Of a DNA stretch of 9,425 nt, positions 4,348-9,425 are shown piece after piece. Position numbers and translations under genes: made by a program. Below the pieces are notes generated by a model. That model saw only the letters and a list, made by a program, of their open reading frames with translations, was not told the DNA's origin and made no database searches. The first letter of the stretch is position 1; every line of letters begins with the position of its first letter. Source of the stretch: Ruminococcus sp. (lineage in GTDB: Bacteria; Bacillota; Clostridia; Oscillospirales; Ruminococcaceae). The DNA lies in the NCBI GenBank assembly GCA_003446315.1, contig DMBA01000034.1:1-9425 (forward strand), read 5' to 3'.

Positions 4348-6708
4348 ATGATGAATCAAGCAGAAATGATTTTGGCAAATGCAGAAAAGCAGCTTGGCAG
4401 TTCCGCCGCCGATGCAGAAGTGCATGCTTTGCACAATGCCGTCAGCAGTGCGGTGATGCAGCAGATCCTGCCGCATTGGAACGATTGCCGCAGCGCACAT
4501 TTGAAAAACAGGCGTGTTTGCTATTTTTCAATGGAGTTTTTGGTCGGCAGAGCCGTTTATAATAATCTGTATTGTCTTGGACTGCTTGATGATATGGAAC
4601 AGGCGTTTCAGAAGAACGGCACTTCTCTTTCCGTATTTGAGGAGATCGAAGATGCTGCACTGGGAAACGGCGGTCTTGGCAGATTGGCTGCTTGTTTTCT
4701 GGATAGTGCCGCGGCATGTGCCCTTCCGGTCGACGGTTACGGCATCCGCTATCGCTACGGCTTGTTCAAGCAGGGCTTTGAGAACGGCAGACAAGTGGAA
4801 ACCGGCGATGATTGGTCACAGTTCGGTGATCCGTGGAGCATCCGCAATGAGGATGATGCGGTTCTGGTTTCTTACCGCGGTCAGCAGGTGCGTGCAGTGC
4901 CTTATGATATGCCCGTGATCGGCTATGAAACAGACGGTTCGGAGCCGCATATCGGGACACTGCGGCTCTGGCAGGCAGAACCGGTTCGTGCATTTGATTT
5001 TCATACCTTCAATGCGCAGGATTATCTCGCAGCTTCGGAGGAAACCGTCTATGCAGAGGATATTTCCCGCTGCCTGTATCCGAATGATGATACCAGAGCA
5101 GGCAAGCTGCTGCGCCTGAAACAGCAATATTTCTTCTGTGCGGCATCGCTGGCGGATTGCCTGAAAAAGCATAAGGCACAGTTCGGCAAGCTGGATTCTC
5201 TGCCGGAAAAGCTCGCCGTTCAGCTCAATGATACGCATCCGGTGATCTCCATTCCGGAGCTGATCCGGCTGCTGAAAGCAGAAGGGTATTCCTTTGAACA
5301 GGCGCTTTCTATGGCGAAAAAGGTCTTTTCTTATACGAATCATACCATTATGCAGGAAGCACTGGAAAAGTGGGACTGCGATCTGGTTGAGGAGATCCTG
5401 CCGGAGATCTATGCGATCATGCTGCAAATTTCCGAGCAGCTTCTGGAAGAACTCTATGCAGAAGATTTGCCTGCCGCGCAGATCGAATCGCTCCGCATCA
5501 TTAAAAACGGACAGGTGCACATGGCAAATCTTGCAATGTATGCCGGCACTTATGTCAACGGCGTTGCAGCGATCCATACTGAATTGCTGAAAACGACCGT
5601 CCTGAAAGACTGGTATGCGCGGAATCCGGAGAAATTCCAGAACAAAACAAACGGCATCACACAGCGCCGCTGGCTCGGCGTTTGCAATCCCGAACTGACG
5701 GCATTGTTCAGGGAATTGAACGGCTCAGACAGCTTCCTGAAAAATCTGACCGATTTGCAGGCATTGTCCCGTTTTGCGGACGATGCAGCCGTGATGGAAC
5801 GGTTCCGTGCAGTCAAACAGCAGAAAAAACAGCAGCTCGCCGATTATATCGCAAAAACAGAAGGTGTGCAGATTGATCCGGAATCTTGTTTTGATATTCA
5901 GATCAAGCGGCTGCATGAGTATAAACGGCAGCTTTTGAATGCTTTTTCCATCCTTTGGATCTATTACGGCATCAAAGACGGCAGCATTACCGGTTTTCAG
6001 CCGACAACTTTCCTGTTCGGTGCAAAATCCGCACCGGGTTATCGCCGTGCAAAAGCGATCATCAAGTATATCAATGAGATCGCAAAGCTGATCGACAATG
6101 ATCCGGATGTCAAGGGCTTGATTAAGGTGCATTTTGTCACCAATTATAATGTTTCTTATGCGGAAAAGCTCGTTTCTGCGTGCGATATCTCCGAGCAGAT
6201 CTCGACTGCCGGCACAGAAGCATCCGGCACAGGCAATATGAAAATGATGCTCAACGGCGCTGTGACGCTTGGTACGCTGGACGGCGCAAATATTGAGATC
6301 GTGGATGCTGCGGGCAAGGAAAACAATTATATTTTCGGCGCAACTGTGGAAGAAATCGAGCAATTGCAGGATTATTGCAGCCGCGCTGTGATGGCGAAGA
6401 ATCCGAAGATCGCCCGTGTGGTCAGAAGCCTGATCGACGGAACCGTTTCCGATGACGGAACAGGCGAATTCCGTGAGCTTTATTTTGCGCTGCTGGACGG
6501 TGCAAGCTGGCATCAGCCCGACCACTACTATTTGCTGCTGGATCTGCCGGATTATGTGGAAACAAAGCTGCGTGCGCTCTCCGATTACCGGAATTCTGCC
6601 GATTTTTCGGCAAAACAATGGCGAAATGCCTGCGCGGCAGGGCCGTTCAGCTCCGACCGGACAATTCGGCAATATGCGGAAGAATGCTGGCATATTTCGC
6701 AGATTTGA
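4348..6708 (+). CDS. glgP: Glycogen/alpha-glucan phosphorylase (GT35)
   Basis: Cytoplasmic enzyme that releases glucose 1-phosphate from the non-reducing ends of glycogen or maltodextrin using phosphate and pyridoxal phosphate. The protein is 786 residues, close to the usual 750-830 of bacterial members. Visible signatures are CYFSMEFLVGR near residues 57-67, GNGGLGRLAACFLDS, NDTHPVISIPEL, TNGITQRRW, RLHEYKRQLLN near 521-531, and the cofactor site EASGTGNMKMMLNGA, in which K632 should carry the pyridoxal phosphate. LGTLDGANIE follows as expected. GGGAGG at 4337-4342 serves either of two adjacent start codons: 4348 (5-base spacing) or 4351 (8-base spacing, the better distance). A longer in-frame start at 4270 is rejected because it precedes the promoter. 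The gene has its own promoter and terminator; no other glycogen genes are adjacent. Natural substrate, glycogen or maltodextrin, cannot be told from sequence. Confidence 0.97.
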   Translation: MMNQAEMILANAEKQLGSSAADAEVHALHNAVSSAVMQQILPHWNDCRSAHLKNRRVCYFSMEFLVGRAVYNNLYCLGLLDDMEQAFQKNGTSLSVFEEIEDAALGNGGLGRLAACFLDSAAACALPVDGYGIRYRYGLFKQGFENGRQVETGDDWSQFGDPWSIRNEDDAVLVSYRGQQVRAVPYDMPVIGYETDGSEPHIGTLRLWQAEPVRAFDFHTFNAQDYLAASEETVYAEDISRCLYPNDDTRAGKLLRLKQQYFFCAASLADCLKKHKAQFGKLDSLPEKLAVQLNDTHPVISIPELIRLLKAEGYSFEQALSMAKKVFSYTNHTIMQEALEKWDCDLVEEILPEIYAIMLQISEQLLEELYAEDLPAAQIESLRIIKNGQVHMANLAMYAGTYVNGVAAIHTELLKTTVLKDWYARNPEKFQNKTNGITQRRWLGVCNPELTALFRELNGSDSFLKNLTDLQALSRFADDAAVMERFRAVKQQKKQQLADYIAKTEGVQIDPESCFDIQIKRLHEYKRQLLNAFSILWIYYGIKDGSITGFQPTTFLFGAKSAPGYRRAKAIIKYINEIAKLIDNDPDVKGLIKVHFVTNYNVSYAEKLVSACDISEQISTAGTEASGTGNMKMMLNGAVTLGTLDGANIEIVDAAGKENNYIFGATVEEIEQLQDYCSRAVMAKNPKIARVVRSLIDGTVSDDGTGEFRELYFALLDGASWHQPDHYYLLLDLPDYVETKLRALSDYRNSADFSAKQWRNACAAGPFSSDRTIRQYAEECWHISQI

Positions 6709-6727
6709 GTCAAAAACCATGCTTTTT

Positions 6728-6767
6728 TGCGGAAGAATCGTTTTTTCGATTCTTCCGCAGCTTTTTT
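6728..6767 (+). terminator. Intrinsic terminator of glgP
   Basis: TGCGGAAGAATCG (6728-6740) and its exact complement (6747-6759) form a 13-bp stem with a T6 loop, followed by GCTTTTTT. It starts 20 bases after the glgP stop codon. Confidence 0.95.
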
Positions 6768-6777
6768 CAAGAAATGC

Positions 6778-6806
6778 TTGACATTTTTCTTTTTTTGTGA
6801 TATAAT
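6778..6806 (+). promoter_or_regulatory. Perfect consensus promoter of tRNA-Pro
   Basis: TTGACA (6778-6783), 17 bases, TATAAT (6801-6806). Transcription should start near 6813, five bases before the mature tRNA. Confidence 0.9.
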
Positions 6807-6817
6807 AATCATGTTGT

Positions 6818-6893
6818 CTGGGTGTGGCGCAGTTGGTAGCGCGCTACCTTGGGGTGGTAGAGGCCGCCCGTTCAAGTCGGGTCACTCAGACCA
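6818..6893 (+). tRNA. tRNA-Pro, anticodon GGG
   Basis: A complete 76-nt cloverleaf. Acceptor CTGGGTG (6818-6824) pairs with CACTCAG (6883-6889), with one G-U pair. The D stem is GCGC/GCGC with loop AGTTGGTA. The anticodon stem CTACC/GGTAG encloses loop TTGGGGT, placing GGG at 6851-6853, which reads CCC and CCU proline codons. The variable loop is 5 bases, and the T arm is GCCCG-TTCAAGT-CGGGT with a closing G-U pair. Discriminator A is followed by an encoded CCA (6891-6893). It is a single-tRNA transcription unit with its own consensus promoter and terminator. Confidence 0.97.
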
Positions 6894-6895
6894 GG

Positions 6896-6930
6896 AAACG
6901 ACACAGTTCATTGCGGACTGTGTCGTTTTT
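6896..6930 (+). terminator. Intrinsic terminator of tRNA-Pro
   Basis: AAACGACACAGT (6896-6907) and ACTGTGTCGTTT (6917-6928) form a 12-bp stem with a 9-base loop; the final T residues run on to 6930. It begins three bases after the encoded CCA. Confidence 0.93.
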
Positions 6931-6977
6931 CATATGCGCTGCGGGAAATGTTTTGATGTTTTGTATACGGAATGTGC

Positions 6978-7009
6978 AAAACGGTCAGGCATGAAACCTG
7001 ACCGTTTTT
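6978..7009 (-). terminator. Intrinsic terminator of the M60-like gene, probably bidirectional
   Basis: AAAACGGTCAGG (6978-6989) and CCTGACCGTTTT (6997-7008) form a 12-bp stem with a 7-base loop. It begins 27 bases after the stop codon of the minus-strand peptidase gene. The plus strand has five T after the GC stem and the minus strand four T, so it can also catch read-through from the tRNA side. Confidence 0.85.
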
Positions 7010-7035
7010 CTCGTTATTGGATGCGTTTTGATGGA

Positions 7036-8481
7036 TCAGTCGAAGTGTCCGTTGCCAAGCTCATAATTGATGTATCTTGTCAGGAACGAAACCGTGAATT
7101 TATCATTGATGAAGGCGCGGAAAGAGTCGTCATTGTAGGTATCTGCCCACCATGAAAGCATATACAAACCGCGAAGCTGGTTGACAAACTTCAGATATCC
7201 GGCATCGTTGATATTGACATTGGTGCCGGTCATCGCTTTGACGGTGCGTGCTGCGGTTGCGTTATCAGCGGATGTATAGCTGATATTCGGGGCATGACCT
7301 GCAAAGAATTCTTCCAGTCTGTCATATTCAGCACAATGCTGCATCTTCTGTGCAAGACCAAGCAGCATATCATTCGGATATGCGATCATGTGATTGTCAA
7401 ATGCAGTCTCATAGGTATAGAGCGTTGTGCCGTCGTTCATGAGGTTGACATTTCGCAGGTTATCGCAGTTCTGAATTGCAGTGATGCCTCTGATATTGGT
7501 CAGAACTTCATCATGATAGAAATAATTGTCGTTGAAGGTGCTGACAGATGCGTTGTGACGGTAAGAATGGCTCAGCTCGTGCATGGTCGTCCAGGAGAGG
7601 ATATCGCCGCCGTCGGTGATGTTATCCACCTCGTACTGCGTTGCACCGACACAATAGGAAGTGAAGCCGTATTTTGTCTGGCTGGAGTTGACTTCGTAAT
7701 TGGCTGCATAGCCCCAGTAAGGATTCAGATCATCATCCATAAAAAGATAGCTGGTGTTCAGTTTTACGCCGGTCAGGACGCTCAGGCTGTTGACATAAAC
7801 AGCAAGACGCTTTGCCCAGATCTTCAGATTGTTGCCCGGATAGCTGCCCTTTCTCATTCTGACGCAGATGTTATCATATCCGGACGGTGTGTTTGCACGG
7901 ATCAGAACATGATCTGCATAATCAATAGAAGCATATTTTGCAGAATATACTTTCAGATTCGAGACATTCAGCAATGCACGGGTACCGGTTGTGAAGGTGA
8001 TCTGATTGCCGCGTGTTTCAATGCTGTATACAACGGTATAGCGCTTGGTGGAAGCATTATACTGAACGGATGTGGGTTCATAGGATTCACCTGTGGAAGA
8101 AACCGTGCCGCCGTCCTGATAGCTGGTGACGGAGAGCTTGGTTTTGTTCAGGATCTCCTTTGTCATGCCGTTGCCGGAGAGCACCAGTGTGACGGTTGCT
8201 CTGTCCAGAATCGGAACGCTGACCTTGCCGGAAGTTTTGACCTCGTGACCGTTGATCGTGGTTGCGATGCTGTTATTCTTGAATGCGGTGAAGTTGGACT
8301 GTGAAACGGTGATCTGGCTGTCATCGAAGCGAACTGTGTTGTATCCGTTTGTGCTGGTCATAAACGGCTGCGCAGCACTTGCGGTGATCGAATTGCTGAG
8401 TGCGGAAACAGTCGGGCAAAGTGTGACGGCTGCACAGCAGATCGTTGCAATCGCTTTTTTCATATTATACTTTTTCATCAT
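7036..8481 (-). CDS. Secreted M60-like (enhancin-type) zinc metallopeptidase
   Basis: A protein of 481 residues from the preferred start at 8481. It opens with basic MMKKYNMKK, a hydrophobic core and a likely signal peptidase site in ITASA-AQP, so it is exported. Residues up to about 180 look like a Ser/Thr-rich beta region with no recognised motif. The zinc site is HELSH at 301-305, with a likely third ligand E325 in DEVLTNI, twenty residues after the second His; HExxH followed by EV(T)xNI is the M60 gluzincin pattern (HExxH, 8-28 residues, E). M60 enzymes cleave heavily O-glycosylated mucin-type glycoproteins, but this is a short and divergent member with no visible carbohydrate-binding module or dockerin. 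An upstream ATG at 8502 is in frame but has no ribosome site, while AAAGAGAGA lies 9 bases before 8481. A promoter with palindromic leader sequences lies upstream. Substrate is inferred from the family. Confidence 0.8.
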   Translation of the reverse strand: MMKKYNMKKAIATICCAAVTLCPTVSALSNSITASAAQPFMTSTNGYNTVRFDDSQITVSQSNFTAFKNNSIATTINGHEVKTSGKVSVPILDRATVTLVLSGNGMTKEILNKTKLSVTSYQDGGTVSSTGESYEPTSVQYNASTKRYTVVYSIETRGNQITFTTGTRALLNVSNLKVYSAKYASIDYADHVLIRANTPSGYDNICVRMRKGSYPGNNLKIWAKRLAVYVNSLSVLTGVKLNTSYLFMDDDLNPYWGYAANYEVNSSQTKYGFTSYCVGATQYEVDNITDGGDILSWTTMHELSHSYRHNASVSTFNDNYFYHDEVLTNIRGITAIQNCDNLRNVNLMNDGTTLYTYETAFDNHMIAYPNDMLLGLAQKMQHCAEYDRLEEFFAGHAPNISYTSADNATAARTVKAMTGTNVNINDAGYLKFVNQLRGLYMLSWWADTYNDDSFRAFINDKFTVSFLTRYINYELGNGHFD

Positions 8482-8543
8482 AAAACGCGATCTCTCTTTC
8501 ATCTCATTGCAGGATCATGATTCTGCGGCTTTATTTGTAAATG

Positions 8544-8563
8544 ATATTGAATAAAATCAATAT
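8544..8563 (-). repeat. Inverted repeat in the leader of the M60-like gene
   Basis: ATATTGA and TCAATAT flank ATAAAA in a perfect 7-bp inverted repeat. It lies just after the start-site palindrome and overlaps it by two bases. It may be an AT-rich RNA hairpin or a second operator half. Confidence 0.35.
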
Positions 8564-8575
8564 TGTTGCAACAAT
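8562..8575. promoter_or_regulatory. 14-bp perfect palindrome at the M60-gene transcription start, likely operator
   Basis: ATTGTTGCAACAAT has no spacer and reads the same on both strands. It lies 3 bases downstream of the -10 box, over the predicted start near 8572. With no loop it is unlikely to act as an RNA hairpin, so a dimeric repressor site is the simplest reading. I do not recognise the regulator. Confidence 0.45.
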
Positions 8576-8578
8576 CTC

Positions 8579-8607
8579 AGTATAGCCTGTTTCAGATGCA
8601 AAGTCAA
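8579..8607 (-). promoter_or_regulatory. Sigma-A promoter for the M60-like gene
   Basis: TTGACT (8602-8607), 17 bases, TATACT (8579-8584) on the minus strand. Transcription should start near 8572, leaving a leader of about 90 bases. Confidence 0.85.
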
Positions 8608-8875
8608 GATGTTGACGGAAACATCATGAACTTATCCTAAAATATATTCAAATGTCGAAAATTTACATATAACAGCTTGAAATATTGTGCGATTTATCGG
8701 TAACATGGAAGAATAAAATAATTACGATGCTTATGGAATGAAAACACGCACAGTTTGGTTAAATAGAAAATAAATAGATTGACAAATGCATGCTTTCAGA
8801 TGTCTTTTGCATCCGGTTTCACGCCTTTTGCTGCAATTTGAACAAAATATAAGCAAAAGAAAAGCAGTGCTTCGG
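8608..8875. other. AT-rich intergenic region between divergent genes
   Basis: No ORF or RNA gene is supported here. It holds a single exact Spo0A-box heptamer TGTCGAA at 8653-8659, a lone TTGACA at 8779-8784 with no matching -10 box, and an 8-bp inverted repeat CTTTTGCT/AGCAAAAG (8825-8832, 8852-8859) just upstream of the promoter of the Spo0A-like gene. The heptamer is expected about once by chance in a window this size. Confidence 0.5.
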
Positions 8876-8905
8876 TTGACAAAGCGCCGCTGTTTGTGTT
8901 ATACT
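8876..8905 (+). promoter_or_regulatory. Sigma-A promoter for the Spo0A-like gene
   Basis: TTGACA (8876-8881), 18 bases, TATACT (8900-8905). Transcription should start near 8912, giving a leader of about 27 bases. Confidence 0.8.
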
Positions 8906-8938
8906 AAATAACAGTTAGCGGATGAAAGGAGCCTGAAA

Positions 8939-9286
8939 ATGAGATATGGGGAAAATGTTCCGATGGATAAAGAAACCATTGTGCGGCAGCTCCTTTTTGT
9001 CAGCGGGATCCCGATGCAGCATCGGGGCTTTCTTTATTTTCACTCCCTGATCCTTGAAGCGGCATCCGATCCGGAATGTGATTACGAAAAAGCATTGGCG
9101 AAAGTTGCGGCGATCTTTGAGATCGGGATTCCGGAACTGGATTGGGTGCTCCGGCATAATTTATACTATGCATGGGAACAGGCAGTCGGCAAAAATCTGG
9201 TTTTCGGGGATAAAAGAATGGAACCGGAAGAATTTGTCAGCAGAGTGCTGGAACTGCTGCATCAGTATTATCAACCCGGCAAATGA
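8939..9286 (+). CDS. Orphan Spo0A C-terminal DNA-binding-domain-like protein
   Basis: A 115-residue soluble protein. About residues 16-80 follow the Spo0A effector-domain pattern: VSGIPMQHRGFLYFHSLI corresponds to the Spo0A stretch with GVPAHIKGYQYLREAI, then DP, then a helix ending VAAIFEIG, then LRHNLYYAWEQ corresponding to AIRHAIEVAWNRG. The phosphoacceptor receiver domain of true Spo0A is missing, so control by phosphorelay through this protein is not expected. The recognition-helix stretch of Spo0A (SRVERAIRHAIE) is only partly kept, with ELDWVLRHNLYY in its place, so it should not be assumed to bind the TGTCGAA box. The C-terminus (from about 88) is specific to this protein. The start is fixed by AAAGGAG at 8925-8931, 7 bases before the ATG. 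It is monocistronic and divergent from the M60-like gene. Function is unknown; a small transcription regulator is the likeliest role. Confidence 0.75.
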   Translation: MRYGENVPMDKETIVRQLLFVSGIPMQHRGFLYFHSLILEAASDPECDYEKALAKVAAIFEIGIPELDWVLRHNLYYAWEQAVGKNLVFGDKRMEPEEFVSRVLELLHQYYQPGK

Positions 9287-9291
9287 ACACA

Positions 9292-9322
9292 AAACCGCAG
9301 GCTCTTTGTGAACCTGCGGTTT
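9292..9322 (+). terminator. Terminator hairpin after the Spo0A-like gene
   Basis: AAACCGCAGG (9292-9301) and CCTGCGGTTT (9313-9322) form a 10-bp stem with an 11-base loop, beginning six bases after the stop codon. The T-tract on the plus strand is only three bases long, so termination may be partial; the minus strand carries TTTTGTGTT and could serve an opposing gene. Confidence 0.7.
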
Positions 9323-9425
9323 CAGCTTGTAGATAAAGTTCTCTGTTCTCATTTAGAATCACACAAGAGAGGGAAAAGATTGATAATGGGGCACTTCCCC
9401 AAACAATGCCAACAACTAAAAGCTG
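9323..9425. other. Window end, no supported gene
   Basis: A small hairpin TGGGG/CCCCA (9387-9401) is the only structure. An ATG at 9406 opens a frame that is cut by the window edge after six codons and has no ribosome site, so it is not called. Confidence 0.3.

Noticed and set aside
5725..6720. 331-codon minus-strand open frame
   Set aside because: Antisense shadow of glgP, whose cofactor-binding motif lies in this same stretch.
7294..8304. 336-codon plus-strand open frame
   Set aside because: Antisense shadow of the M60-like gene, which has the HExxH motif, signal peptide, promoter and terminator.
8482..8502. Seven-codon N-terminal extension of the M60-like gene (ATG 8502)
   Set aside because: No ribosome site before it, whereas AAAGAGAGA stands 9 bases before ATG 8481, and the shorter form gives a standard signal peptide.
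9406..9425. Start of a new ORF at the window end
   Set aside because: Six codons only and no ribosome binding site in reach.

Overview
The window looks like a chromosomal segment of a gut or rumen Clostridia species, most likely a Ruminococcus-like member of the Oscillospiraceae. The evidence is a secreted GH5 subfamily 1-type cellulase, a secreted M60-like zinc peptidase, a clostridial-type glycogen phosphorylase, a DUF1292 protein, an SseB-family protein, an orphan Spo0A DNA-binding-domain protein, and near-consensus sigma-A promoters (TTGACA, 17 bp, TATAAT) in front of most transcription units. No prophage, insertion sequence, CRISPR array or integrase is visible.

Layout. 1-2541, minus strand: a cellulase cut off at its 3' end by the window edge, preceded by a two-domain SseB protein with its own promoter. 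2647-2884, minus: a free-standing RNA gene with promoter, terminator and a long closing stem; its size and some sequence features suggest 6S RNA, but the family is not certain. 2974-3312, minus: a DUF1292 protein. 3458-4270, plus: a perfect consensus promoter, then about 775 nt with no intact gene, ending in a strong intrinsic terminator. 4288-6767, plus: glycogen phosphorylase with its own promoter and terminator. 6778-6930, plus: tRNA-Pro(GGG) with promoter and terminator. 6978-8607, minus: the M60-like peptidase with terminator and promoter. 8608-8875: AT-rich intergenic DNA. 8876-9322, plus: the orphan Spo0A C-terminal-domain protein. The last 100 bases hold no feature I can support.

The most interesting element is the 3493-4268 transcript. 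It is full of perfect inverted repeats that would form long-range and nested RNA helices: a 9-bp stem closing a 122-nt domain, a three-helix junction, a 13-bp hairpin, a compound hairpin and a GNRA tetraloop. This suggests a large ornate non-coding RNA. The same stretch also holds one reading frame interrupted by two stops, whose product faintly recalls the N-terminus of actin-family proteins, so a decayed gene behind a structured leader is the main competing reading.

Gene cooperation is limited. Most units are single genes with their own signals. The cellulase and the M60 peptidase are both exported and would degrade fibre and glycoprotein outside the cell, while glycogen phosphorylase mobilises stored glucan inside. 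The Spo0A-like protein is probably a DNA-binding regulator of unknown target.
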